Shown in pieces: positions 1-10,800 of a stretch of 64,000 bases of DNA. Made by a program: the position numbers and the translations under genes. The stretch is from Rebecca billardiae RCC1528 (lineage: Eukaryota > Haptophyta): positions 2,356,001 to 2,420,000 of the forward strand of contig OZ251224.1 in the NCBI GenBank assembly GCA_965240325.2, read 5' to 3'. The notes beneath the pieces were generated by a model. It made no database searches, was not told where the DNA came from, and saw only the letters and a list, made by a program, of their open reading frames with translations. Position 1 is the first letter of the stretch; each line of letters starts with the position of its first letter.

Positions 1-1
1 G

Positions 2-353
2 TCGCTCGCTAAGCCCCACCCGCCCCGGCCAGCATGGCTGCCTGGCCGGCGGCGGCGTGCTCAAGCGAGCGTAGGCCGGGAATCCACGCGCTGGCGGTGC
101 GGTTTTGGCGGCGCAAGGCCTCGCAGGTCGCCTGCAGGTATGCTCAGAGCCTTAGGACAGCTTGGTGGCCCGCAACCCCAGGCTCCTTGTCGCTGCTTGC
201 CGACTGCTGAGACTGCAAGCGATCACGTGTCGACCGTGCAATCCCGCGTGCACGCGGCCCAACGTAGGGTGCTGCACATGCTAGCAGATGGTGAAGGGGG
301 GTCGCCCGCTACGCAGACGTCCTCGGAGAGGACGTCGACCCCCGTGCGTCGTC
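2..353. repeat. Left arm of a ~350-bp inverted repeat
   Basis: This stretch reappears as its reverse complement at about 524-869, with roughly 95% identity by eye. The arms share the segment around 140-180, the one around 250-300 and a terminal GACGTCCTC-type hairpin. About 170 bp of non-repeated sequence separates them. Divergence is abrupt on the inner side near 353/524. The outer edge is cut by the window start, so the true arm may be longer. The short ORFs in both arms are copies of each other and not convincing genes. A foldback-type mobile element is the likeliest explanation. Confidence 0.8.
313..335. repeat. Short perfect hairpin within the inverted repeat
   Basis: ACGTCCTC is followed after three bases by GAGGACGT, an 8-bp stem. 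The same hairpin lies in the right arm around 541-562. It marks the inner end of each arm and could be a terminal hairpin of the element; the role is inferred. Confidence 0.55.
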
Positions 354-523
354 TCGATCCCGACCTCTCCAGCCCAGGCTTGCGTGCTTCCTAATGCAAT
401 GACATACGAACAACCATAGGCATTTCAAAATGTTATCTCGACTTTTGGGCTAGAACTTCACATTGTCCGTGTCTCTCTGGGCAGCAGGCCTTCAGCGACT
501 CCTTGCGGGACAACGCCCAATCA

Positions 524-869
524 AGGCGACGCACGGGGGTCGACGTCCTCTCCGAGGACGTCTGCGTGGCGGGCGACCCCCCTTCACCATCTGCTGGCAT
601 GTGCAGCACCCTACGTTGGGCCGCGTGCAACGCGGGACCGCACGGTCGACGCGTGATCGCTTGCAGTCGGCAAGCAGCGACAAGGAGCCGGGGTTGCGGG
701 CCACCAAGCTGTCCTAAGGCTCTGAGCATACCTGCAGATGACCTGTGAGGCCCCCTGCGCCGCCAAAACCGCACCGCCAGCGCGTGGATTCCCGGCCTAC
801 GCTCGCTTGAACACGCCGCCGCCGGCCAGGCAGCCATGCTGGCCGGAGCGGGTGGGGCTTAGCGAGCGC
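524..869. repeat. Right arm of the ~350-bp inverted repeat
   Basis: Reverse complement of about 2-353, with scattered substitutions and small indels; for example an ACTGCTGAGACTGCAAG stretch in the left arm is shortened in the right. Homology runs at least to the GGGGCTTAGCGAGCG segment near 856-868, where the left copy leaves the window. Confidence 0.8.
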
Positions 870-1037
870 CTTGGCGGCCGGAGGAGGCCAGGAGTCCGGG
901 AGCCAAGGCGGCTGGGTGCGTACCAGCCAGGCGAGCGCCCCCTCTCGCGCCCTTGGTCAATTGCCGAAAGCCCGACGAGTACAGGGGGGTCCAGATGGTG
1001 GGCCCCACTTTGGCGGTGGCTGGCCAGGTAGTGCGGC

Positions 1038-1585
1038 ACGTCCGTGCCTCTGGACGGGCATTGAGCGGTGGCGAGGTCGCCAAATGGCGTGGCGTGGTCC
1101 CAGACAAGGTTGTTACTAGTCCTGATCAGCTTGCTAGCCATGCCGGTCGTTGATCACCCTGCCGTTGACAGGCGCGCACACGCTAAACGTATTCGCACGG
1201 CAGCCGTGTCGGACGGCGGTCGCACGACTACCGCGCAGCCAACCTTGCTGGTCCGATCCACGGCTTGTAGGGTCAGATGGACCATTGCCAGGCATGCACC
1301 GTCGCAATGCATGCTCCAGAGGGCAGTATGACCGTCAGAACGGTGATCCTGGCCGCTACCTGCCCATCCTTCTCATGCGCAACCTCACCGGCGCGCCGGT
1401 CGTACGGGGTCGTGGACGTGGACGTGAGAGTGGTCGAAAAGTCGGAAGGGAAGCTGTCACTCACGCACACGCGCTCGTACGGCGACGCCGACCTGCCTAC
1501 GCCACGCCCCAGTGACCGGGCCGTGGCGCTGGGGCCTTAGATCGCGTTGGGACGGGCATTCACGCCCGCCATGGCTTCCCTTCCG
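1038..1585. repeat. Dispersed repeat, copy 1
   Basis: About 550 bp matching 13699-14288 in the same orientation, with many substitutions and indels, perhaps 70-75% identity by eye. Shared blocks include GAGGTCGCCAAAT, CAGCTTGCTAGCCATGC, ACCGCGCAGCCAAC, GTGATCCTGGCCGCTAC, GTGAGAGTGGTCGAAAAGTCGG and CCATGGCTTCCCTTCCGA. Homology ends sharply after the last block in both copies. No conserved reading frame is seen, so this is probably a decayed non-autonomous transposable element. Confidence 0.75.
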
Positions 1586-1728
1586 AAGTGGGAAACTTCA
1601 TCTGGCCCCCCCTGTAATAACCACGTCCGCGGCGAGCGTCGGGCTGGGGGGCGTACGCAAGGGCGTACGCACGACCCCCTTGGGGGCGAACGACACAGGG
1701 CCACAGGTCCGTCCGTAGGTCGAGCACG

Positions 1729-4632
1729 ATGCGGCTCGTCTCCGTTCGCGCCGTGGTGTGCGCGTGCCTTCTCGCCGCGCTCGAGGTGCCCGCCAAGACG
1801 GTGAGCGACGAGCTCGCCTCCCACATGAAGAGCGTCGGCTCAACCGACTTCACGTCATGGTGTGCGCGCACCGCTCGAGCGCGTGTTGTTCGGGGCAGCT
1901 GACGCGCCGAGCGCGCGATGCGTTCGCAGCAAGCGGGGTCGGTGTGTATCTCCACTCCCTCGCATCGCTGCTCCCGCCCGCAGCTGCTCCAGGCACCGCG
2001 CGTGACCTGTCGTGGGCGCGCCCCTTGATGTGTGCGTGTCTGTCGCGCAGGCATAGCGTCTGGTCGAGCATCGAGGGCTCCATCCCGACGTGGATCGGCG
2101 ACGCGACGCAGCTGCGGAGCATCTTCGTCTGCTCCAACTATGAGACGATGACGGGCCCGCTGCCCTCGGAGATTGGCCGCCTCACGCGCCTGCAGTTTGT
2201 GAAGCTCATGACCACCGGACTCGAGAACGGGCCCGTGCCCGTGCGCGCGCGTGGAGCGCCGCGCACGTGCAGCTCGTGCCCGCGCGCGCGTTGCCGTGTA
2301 GCTCGTGTCCGTTTCGGGTTCGCCGACTCCCGCGCTCGCTCACCGCGCGTGCGCCCCGCCCCACGCGTTGTGCGGCACGCGCGCGCCTCAGACGGAGCTT
2401 GGCCTCCTCACCGGTGTGAGCTATCTCAACGTCCTTGGCAACTCTCTGAGCGGCGAGGTGCCGACGGAACTGGGTCGGCTGTCACTGCTGGAGGTGCTCA
2501 GGCTCGGCTATGGCAACCAGCTGCACGGCAAGATGCCCACCGAGCTCGGCGCGCTCGGCCCCACGCTGCGAATGCTCACCATGTACGGCCAAGACGTGGA
2601 CGGCACGGTGCCGACTGAGCTAGGGCTGATCACGCACGCGACCAAGATCGAGCTCGTCGGGACGCTGCTGTCAGGCACGCTGCCCGTGGAGGTGCTCGAG
2701 ATGCCCAACCTGGACGCCTGGTGCGCTGCGCGCCGCACGCGCGCGCGGCGCGCCGTGGCTCGGCCCAGAGGCGGCCGCCGGCCTGCCGTCGCCCGGGGCG
2801 CGCGCCCGCGCTCACGCGCCCGCGCCTGCCGCCCTCCGGTCTGCCCGCAGGGATGTGTCGTACACGCCAGTGCAGCTCCACTACTTGTGCGCAACAGCGC
2901 GCCCCCGCGTCGCGGCGCGCGGCGCGTGGCGCACGAGCTGACCCTCGCCCCGCACACGCGCCTCGGCCACCGCTGCGGCCTTACTCCCTTGGCTGGCTGC
3001 GCGGGCCGGCGGGACGCCGCGCTGCTCTTGCCCCCACGCCACTCGCCAGCAAGGGACAGCTGCCCACCGAGATCGGCACGACTTACCCGTGGCAGCTGTT
3101 CGACATGCGGAAGGACCCGGTCACGGGCACGCTGCCGACCGAGATCGGCCTCCTCAGCACCCTCACGAAAATCTCGCTGCACCAAGGCTACGACCATCTG
3201 CTGATGCGGCTCGACACCACACTGCCCACCGAGATTGGCCGGCTGACTGCGCTGGACCTCATGCAGATTGGGTCGAACAATGGGTACTCGACGTTCCGAG
3301 GCACGCTGCCGACGGAGATCGGCGCGTGCGCCAGTCTGCTCGACTTGTGCGCGCACGCCGCTCGGCGCGCACCGCCTGCCCCTCGCGCGCAGCATCACCC
3401 CGCCTGCCGTCGTGCTCATACTGATATGTGTGCTGCGCGTGCGTGGCTGATTCTCTGCTGCTCCCCACGGCTCCCCTCGGCCGCGCGGCCGCGTCCTTGA
3501 TGGATTGTCCCGCTGTGGCCTTCCCCTCGCAGCTCGGTAGAGGTAGTTGACATCTCGGGCTCGGTGCCAACCGAGCTCGCCAAGCTGGACCACCTGAGCT
3601 ATCTGTGCGGGCACCGTGCACCGCGCGCGCTCGCCCCGAATGTGTGCGCGCGCCGCTCGAGCCGCGCGCGACGGGTCGAACCGTGCGCCCCTGCCCTCGC
3701 GCAGTCGCCTGATCAAGTCCAACTTCGAAGGCACCATCCCAACTGAGCTCGGACTGCTGCGCTCGATGACGCGGCTCTTGTGCGCGCGTCTGCGCCCGCG
3801 CCCTGTCCCCCGCGCGCCGTGTGCGCGCGCGCGGGTGCGAGTGCGCGCAGCCGAGCACCGATGCCGTCCGGCGCCCGCTGCCGCGCGCACGCCCGGCCGG
3901 TTGCGTGCGGCGCGCGCTGCCACGCGCGCGCCCGGCCGGTTGCGTGCGGCGCGCGGCTTGGACGCATCAGTGACCTGCACGAGAACTCGCTCGTGGGCAC
4001 GGTGCCGAGTGAGCTGGCGCTGCTGGATCGCAACGACTTCCCCGATTATACGGACCTCGACCGCGTCGTCCTGTGGGGCAACTCGCTCACCGGCAAGCTG
4101 CCCCTGGCGGCATTCGAGCACGACAACTGGAAGGACTTCTTGTGCGGCGCACGCGCCGACGACGCGCGAGCGCGCGGACGCGCCGCGTTCGGGGCGAGGG
4201 CGGGAGGGCGGCTGCGCGCGCGCCCCGTGCGCGGCCAGTCCCTGCGGCCGCGCAATCACCTGTGCACACGCCCGGTGCGCCCTGCCATTCCGCGTGCGCT
4301 GCGCCCTGCCCAGCCTCGTGTGCGGCTCGTGGGAGTATCGCGGCTGCTCCAACCAGGTGGATCTCCCGCCGGCAGGTTGGAAGCCCCCGCGCCGTGCGCG
4401 GGGCGAGCCGGGGGCCCGTGCGCAGCTGCACGAGGCTGCGCCAAGCACCGGCCAGCCGAGCTCGGGCGCCGTGGCGTCTAGCGTTGCGCTTGCCGTCGGC
4501 TCCCTCGCGCTGATCCTGCTGGCTGCGGGTGCGGCACTCCGCCGCGTGCGCGTGACAGCGACCACGCGCGTGCTGGCAGGCCACGAGGCGGGCGGCGGGC
4601 TGGTGTCAGAGGCCGGCATGCCGATGATGTGA
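1729..4632 (+). CDS. Leucine-rich-repeat type I membrane protein, 9 exons
   Basis: Joined exons 1729-1859, 2051-2240, 2392-2720, 2851-2886, 3050-3346, 3533-3604, 3705-3779, 3971-4141 and 4314-4632 give 1620 nt, or 539 residues. Residues 1-19 form a signal peptide. Next come about ten plant-type LRR units with the signature G-x-hydrophobic-P-T-E-hydrophobic-G, for example GTLPTEIG, GSVPTELA, GTIPTELG and GTVPSELA. The last exon has a hydrophobic segment (SSVALAVGSLALILLAAGAAL) followed by a short basic tail, so the LRRs should face outside. No kinase domain follows, so this is a receptor-like protein and not a receptor kinase. Donors mostly read GTGCG and acceptors end CAG. Seven of eight introns are phase 2 and cut between LRR units. 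A GTGAGC at 1801 is an alternative first donor. The ligand is unknown. Confidence 0.8.
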
Positions 4633-6228
4633 ATAATGAATAATTGTGATGCGCGACGCGGGTCACTCGGACCGAGTTGGCCTAGTGCTGCAGCCCGACG
4701 ACGGCGGCGCGCGTGCCGCCAAGCTGTGCGGCCGGATGCGAGCGAGTCAGACTGCGAGGCGGGGCGGAGAATTCTGAGATGGTCCGAGATAGGCTATATG
4801 CTCATCGCAGCGACTATGCGCTGTAATGCCTCAGCCTCGGTCTGGCAAGACTGTGTAGTGACACATTCACACGACACTGCCACCTCCTCGCGCGTCACAG
4901 TTCCGTTGGTCAAGAGGCAGAGCGCACATCTGACATCATGATTAGCTACTCAGGGCGCGGCGCGTGTACCGCTATAACTGCTAGCTACTCCGAGGCGACG
5001 GCGTCAGGCGTGATGCACAGCGCGCGCCTCGCGCGCGCTTACTTATATATACTTACCTCGTCGTCGAGGGGCTCGAGGGCGCCCCGTCGCGGCTCGCCCT
5101 CGGTCGGTTCATTCACGGTTGGGATCGCAGCGCACTCACTCGTCATATCGGATCGTCCGGTCCGAGACACTAGCTATAACTACGCGTGCACATGATCATC
5201 TGATTAGCATCTGAAGCTACTGTCCTGGACGCGCTGAATTCAGAGTGTCCACACAGAGCGCGTTCAGCTCTGCTTGCATGTGAATCTCAGATAGAATAAA
5301 TGATCGGCTACGCCGATCTTCGGGTAGTAAACAACGAAGTTGAGGGCGCACGGCCCTAGCTAGTTCCGCGCGTGGCTGCGTGCGCCAGCTGCGCGCACCC
5401 GCTGGCCGCTGCGCCCGCGTTGAGCCCATGCGAGCGCCGCGCCTGCGAGCACACGCGGCGGCTCGACACAGCCGCACGGCAGTGTCGCTCGTGCGCCTCA
5501 CCGGCCTGCCCGTGATCAGTCTCAGCTCTGAGGCGCGCGCTCAGGAGGGCTGCGGCCGGGCCGAGCGCGATATGCGCAGACGGTACAGCCCGTGGTGGCT
5601 CATGGGCAGCCCGAGCCCAAAGCCCGCCTCCGCCATCCGCGTCACAGCCGGCCGCTCCAGCCGAGGTCTCGCGTGCTGCGCTGCAGCCGTGCTCGGCCGA
5701 ACCGGACGCCCGCCGAGCCGAAGCCGGGCACGCGGCTGATGAGCAGTGGTAGCCAGGCGAAGCCGTCGTCGCGGGCGAAGCTGCGCTGGGTGATGCGGCT
5801 GAGCAGTCGGGTTTCCGCGCACCGCGCGCGTGGCCGTGATGGGTCGGCACAGCCCAGTCAAAGACACGGCATCGTATCGCCCTCTGGCCGCCAGCAGCAT
5901 CACCTCTGCCGTCTGCGAGCGACTCGTAGTTGCAGCAGCAGCCGCCAAGAGCTTGCACAAATAAACTGCGCAACGGGCGCGCCGACGCGCGTGGACGCGG
6001 GTCGGCACCGGGGCGGGGCGCGAGGGGGGAAAGAGGCACGAATGCGATGCCGACGGCCGCTGGGACCCACCGCAGCCGCGCGCACCTGCGCTGAGTCTGT
6101 CGGATTGAACGATCGTGCGGCGGCGGCCTACATGGGCAGGCAGTGGACACCTACCTCCCACGCTGCGCCTTCGGAGCCGCTGCTGCCCGCCCGCGCGCCG
6201 GCACGAGCCGCGAGGCCGTACCATGGTA
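4633..6228. other. Spacer without a supportable gene
   Basis: Mixed-composition DNA after the LRR gene. A minus-strand open frame at 5356-6150 has arginine/alanine-rich shadow-like composition and no recognisable motif. Some AT-rich patches occur (about 4780-5340). No tRNA, rRNA or conserved domain was found. Confidence 0.5.
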
Positions 6229-6462
6229 TTAATCATGAAGGGAGATATTATGAAGATTTGTCCGCTCAAGTTTATCGTTCATATTCGTCAAGCTCTCCCG
6301 GACTGCGCCGGTATTAAATGGGAGAGAATCAAGGGTCGTGCGTGAAGCGGTAGAAATTCTTATGCTCATGATATTTTCAGGCCCGTCAATGCGGGTGGCA
6401 ATCCATTCTTGCAATAGCTTGATAACCGTATGATACCAGGGCGCGCGGGAACGTCGATTCAA
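6229..6462 (-). CDS. Short AT-rich open frame, unrecognised
   Basis: A 77-residue frame (start ATG at 6462, stop just below 6232) lies in an AT-rich island quite unlike the GC-saturated genes around it. The peptide has balanced composition and is not a low-complexity shadow: it contains TVIKLLQEWIATRIDGPEN and a hydrophilic Asn/Asp-rich end. No family was recognised. It could be a fragment of a transferred viral, bacterial or organellar gene, or chance coding in AT-rich DNA. Confidence 0.25.
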   Translation of the reverse strand: MNRRSRAPWYHTVIKLLQEWIATRIDGPENIMSIRISTASRTTLDSLPFNTGAVRESLTNMNDKLERTNLHNISLHD

Positions 6463-7080
6463 GCTACCCGCGCAATACCATCTCGCGTCGCTTTGATGAA
6501 TCTGAGGAGTGAACAGCTATCCAGAGAATTGGTTCGATATCTCACCTTCTTTATGGTCAGTTCAACACACGAATCTTGACTATCAGAAAGGTAGCTAGAT
6601 GTCTTTGTCCTATTTGATTTCGATTTCTTCTATTACTTACTATCCAAGGATTAAGGAGCAGTACAAACGCAATCATGAGCAGCGATATGGACTCAAATGC
6701 TGCGGTTTCACCTAAATCTACCTACAAAAATCCCCCAAATCCTGCGCGCATCCTCTTTTTTGATTTTGCGGAGCACGTGCGCCGCCCCCCCCGGCTTTCG
6801 CTCACGCTCAGACCTTTCGGGGGGGGCGTGCGCCATAAGCAGAATCCGATTGCCACAGACTACAGTATAGCTTTGAACCAATACTACACTGAAACACTAT
6901 CAGCAGGTGAATATCAATGTCAGAAAGGTCCGCCAGATTTTTCGTTTCTATTTGACATTGAATTTCTCTAGTGGTGGTAACCATCATGTTAAAAAGAAGG
7001 ATTAATACGGGGAGGAGAATTGGATGATGGTAATACCGCAATCAAATCTAATCACTGAGCGGAGTGCTATACACTATACA
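6230..7080. other. AT-rich island
   Basis: About 850 bp with composition clearly lower in GC than either flank, apart from the C/G-rich hairpin embedded at 6774-6838. Several short frames occur (6675-6971 on plus, 6808-7041 on minus) but none has a recognisable domain. Inserted organellar or viral DNA or an old transposon are all possible; no specific organellar gene was recognised. Confidence 0.55.
6774..6838. repeat. C-rich/G-rich hairpin repeat, copy 1
   Basis: Begins ACGTGCGCCGCCCCCCCCGG, continues GCTTTCGCTCACGCTCAG and closes with a run of Gs and GCGTGCGCC, so the ends are complementary. A close relative lies at 7785-7841. The paired copies flank the AT-rich segment and spacer. Confidence 0.6.
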
Positions 7081-7784
7081 GTCAAGGCTCAAGCGTTCCC
7101 TGCACGCCGCAGCAGCGCCAGCCGCCGCCAGCAAGCCAGCTGAGCAGAGCTGCAAGCACGCACGCGGCCGCGCAGGCCCGCGCAGGGCACACGGGGACGA
7201 CTACAATCTACTCACCGCCGGACCGACCGCCAGGGCCCAGCGGCTGAGACGGCCGTCTGCCATCCGGACCTGCACCCTCGCCCTCGCTCGGGGCACGCTG
7301 CACAGCAGCAGCAGGTCCGCATGCGAGCCGCGCAGCGCATAGCGGAAGGAGTGGACCGCGCTGCAGCAGCTCAAGGCCGCGCTCAACCCTCAAGCCATTC
7401 GATCGCGGTGCAGGCTATGCTCTCAGCTCTCGGCCACTGTCAACGCCGACTTGTTTGTCGACTCTATACGTAATACGCTCGCGAATCGGGCACTGCCGCC
7501 GACGAATCGCAGGAGACCTGCGCGCCGTCATATACCCATATAGGGTACGTGTCGTCGTTATAGATCATAGCAGAATGAGATGACAGAATGTGCAGTCGTC
7601 GTCAAATATGCGCCGCGCCGAGCCGTTTTCACATCACGACCTATATATATATATAAGAAATCCATCATCACCGCAGCCTACACAAAGCCCGCCCGCATCA
7701 TTAATAATAATATATTTTTATTAATAACAAAAGCATGCGCGCAGCAGCATTGTTTGTTTAAATATGGATTTGATGCGGTGTACG
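7081..7784. other. Spacer without a supportable gene
   Basis: GC-rich first half (about 7090-7400) and AT-rich second half containing TATATATATATA near 7642-7653 and TAATAATAATATATTTTTA near 7700. No coding feature can be supported. The AT-rich tract lies just beyond the 3' end of the RING/MYND gene and could hold its 3' untranslated region. Confidence 0.4.
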
Positions 7785-7841
7785 TGCGCCGCCCCCCCCC
7801 CGGCTTTCGCTCGTGCTGTAGCGCTCAGCCGGGGGGGGGGA
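7785..7841. repeat. C-rich/G-rich hairpin repeat, copy 2
   Basis: Starts ACGTGCGCCGCCCCCCCCCC, shares GGCTTTCGCTC with copy 1 at 6774 and closes with ten Gs. It lies about 15 bp beyond the stop codon of the RING/MYND gene, so it may be transcribed as a stable hairpin at that gene's 3' end. Confidence 0.6.
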
Positions 7842-7855
7842 GGTCATACTCATCG

Positions 7856-10800
7856 TCAGTCGTCGTCATCGGCGCCGTACACTCCGTCACTGGATCCACG
7901 TGCCAGCAACGCCTCCGTGGCACGCTCGACAGCGGCGCGATCCCGGGGGTTCAGCCGATCCGTTTTGACAGCGTACTTCATCTCGTCGTCTTCGGCCGGG
8001 CCGTCGAATTCGCGCAGCTCGCAGTGCTCCGCGCCCAGGACCATCCTCCACGTCTGAGGCAGCAGAGCCTCGAAAACTCGCGTCAGCGCTCTGTATGTGT
8101 GCGGGGGCGACAGCTCGCCGCCCTTCCGGCTGTCCTCCAGCTGCCACGGGGCGCCCGGCAGCCCGAGCTCCGCCATGTCCTTCACCTGCGACGTGTACGC
8201 CCAGACGCTGATCTGCTCCTTGAGCGCGTAGATGCCTTGCGCGTGCTCGACGGCCACCGTGTCGACGGCCTTCCACACGCGCAGCACGTTCTCCAACGCC
8301 CACGTCTTGCGCAGCCAGCTCGGCACCAGCCCGTCCTCCGGCAGCCCCATCTCGAGGCCCCGCTTGAGGTGCCGCATGAACGCGCCGCGGCGGCGGTTAG
8401 GCGCGCTGGAGGTGGTCCAGGTGGGCTGCGTGCCGCCATCGTCGCCGTAGTGCGTCACGTCGAAGGTGATCAGCTTGTCGCCGAGCGGGTTGTGGATCGC
8501 TTCGATCGCGCCCGTGTGCAGCGCGATCAGTAGCACCGTCACCCGATCGAGGGCGTGCGGGTAGTAGCTCGTCCTCATGTGGAGGAGGCTGCTCTTGCCC
8601 GAAGTGTCGAGGTCCATCAGGTCGCCCAGCAGGTCCAGGTGCGTCCACGGAGCGAGGTCGCCGTCGCGATCGGTGTCCGCGTCCTTGTGCAGCTCCGGGC
8701 AGCCGGCGAGCAGCAGCGAGAGGTCCCAGCGCGCGCGGTCAGAGCGCGAGAGCACCCCCCGCTCGGCCTCGTCCAGCAGCAGCCTCACCGCGGTCGCGCC
8801 GATGTGCGCGGGCGGACACTCCCTCCTCGGCACGTGCACGCGCGGCCCGCCGCACAGCGGGAACGGGTTGAAGCTGCTCGCCGCCTTGACAAGGAAGCGC
8901 TGCCCGACGAGGTAGCGCGCGAGGTGCACGCCGAGCACGCGCGCCCAGGTCGTGCCCTTGGTGAAGACCGAGGCCATGTACCAGACGAGGCTGAGCATCT
9001 CCCCCTCGCTCATCCGGCCGCGCAGCTTGGCGGCTAGCGCGCCGCCGCCGTCGGGCTGCAGCGGGCCAACTGTCAGCCTGTACCCGCCCGTCTCATAAGG
9101 ATCCTCGACCGACACCAGCCGTACGCCGCGCTTCTCGGCGGCCGTGCGCAGCCGCGACTGGCGCTCGGCGATCTCGACCGTGTCGAGCTCGCGCAGGCTC
9201 TCCGCGGGCACGTCCTTGCCGTGGACCGCTACCCACAGCTTGTGGGCCGCCTCCAGATCGGCCGGCCTGCCGAGCGCCAGCCGCGCGTGCGGGTCGCCGA
9301 GTCGGTGCGCCGCTGCGTATAGCAGCTCGGACACGGTGGCGAGCTCACTGCCCAGCTCTGTGCGCACGTCGGGGTCGCTCATCGCCACCTCGAACTCGAG
9401 GCCGAGCCGGAACGGGCTGAAGCCGCGCCGGCCCCAGCCGATCAGCCTCCGCGACCTCACCAAGTCGAACATGCCGGACGTGCGCAGCGCGAGCAAGTCC
9501 GGGTGCTGGTCGTCGATGGCGGGGAGCTCGGCGGCGGCGTCGGCGGCGTCGGCGTCAGCGTCGGCGTCGTCGGCGTCGGCGACGCGGAGGTTGAACAGCT
9601 TGATGATGCGCTTGGCGGCCGCGTCACTCTCGGGTCGACTGGCGATCGGGCGCAGGTTGTCCACGACGGCGCGGATTGGCTGTGCGCCGTCGTCGACGCC
9701 ATCGTCGCCGCCATCGTCGCCGCCATAGTAGCTACGGCTGCCGCCGCGGCGGCCGCCACCGCGACCGCCGCCATGATCGCCGCCGTCGAGCTCGCCTGAC
9801 GAGAGGAGGGTCAGCACGACCACCGCGAGCACGACCACCGCTATCGGCCCGCACACGACAGCCAGCTTGCGGTCTTCGCGCCGGTTCGCGCCACCGCGGC
9901 CCCGCGCCCTGCGGCCACCGCCGCGCGCACCGCCGCGCTCGCCGCCGCGCTCGCCGCCGCGAGGGGCGAGCAGAGCACCGGCGCGCGCGCACGCGTCGCG
10001 CACTGCGCCTCGCAGTGGCGCGAGCCGGCGCGCGGCGGCGATGCGCTGGCGGCAAAGCGCCGCCGCCATCGCCGCCGCCCAGCGCACCGCTGCCGCGCGC
10101 ACCTCCAGCAGCCACCGCCGAGCAGTGTCGCACGCGTGCGCCACGCTCGCCCCAATGAGCGCCCCGAGCGCGCGCACCGGCGCCATGCAGCCGGCGAGCG
10201 TCGCGCAGAGCAGCAGCATGAGGCGGGACCGCTGCACCTCCGCGACGAGAGCCGGGCGGTTGGCCCCGGCCGCGTCATCGAGGCCGGCCTCAGACCCCGC
10301 GTCCGAGCCCGCGTCCGAGCCCGCGCCGGAGGCGGCCGCGGCCGGCGCGGCCATCGTGCCGGTCAGCTCCGCGCCCACGCCGGCCGCAGCTCTCGCCTGC
10401 GCCGCATCGGCGATGAGCGCGCCGGTGGCGAGCAGCTCGCACTCGCGCCGGTGTGCCTCCTTCCAGTGCACGCGGAAGCACGCCTCCGAGCAGTAGCGCG
10501 CGATCCTGCAGCGCCCGTTGCACCGGAAGCGCCCACGCGCATCGCAGCCGATGCTTGCGCACCGGCGCGTGTGCCGATACTCGCACGAGCGGATGTGCGC
10601 CGCGAGCTCGTCGAGCGCGACGACCGCCGGGCAGCCGTCCCCGGCGAAGTCGCAGGTGATGCGCTGCCGGCCGATCAGCTCGCGCAGGATCCGGCTGCTT
10701 TGCACGAGCTCATTCGGAGCGATGGGCTGCCGGCACGTCGGGCAGCCCGCCTCGGGGTGCGCCGTGATCCACTGCGTGATGCAGTCGCAGCAGTAGGCGT

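Noticed and set aside
2508-4619. 703-codon minus-strand frame over the LRR gene
   Set aside because: GC-rich antisense openness. The plus strand has LRR periodicity, a signal peptide, a TM and consistent splice phases.
5356-6150. 264-codon minus-strand frame in the spacer after the LRR gene
   Set aside because: No domain, Arg/Ala-rich composition equal to other shadows, and overlapping equally poor frames on the other strand.
6230-7080. Mitochondrial rRNA insertion
   Set aside because: Short phrases such as GGTAGAAATTC and GGTAATACCGC loosely recall rRNA, but no extended conserved rRNA core could be followed.
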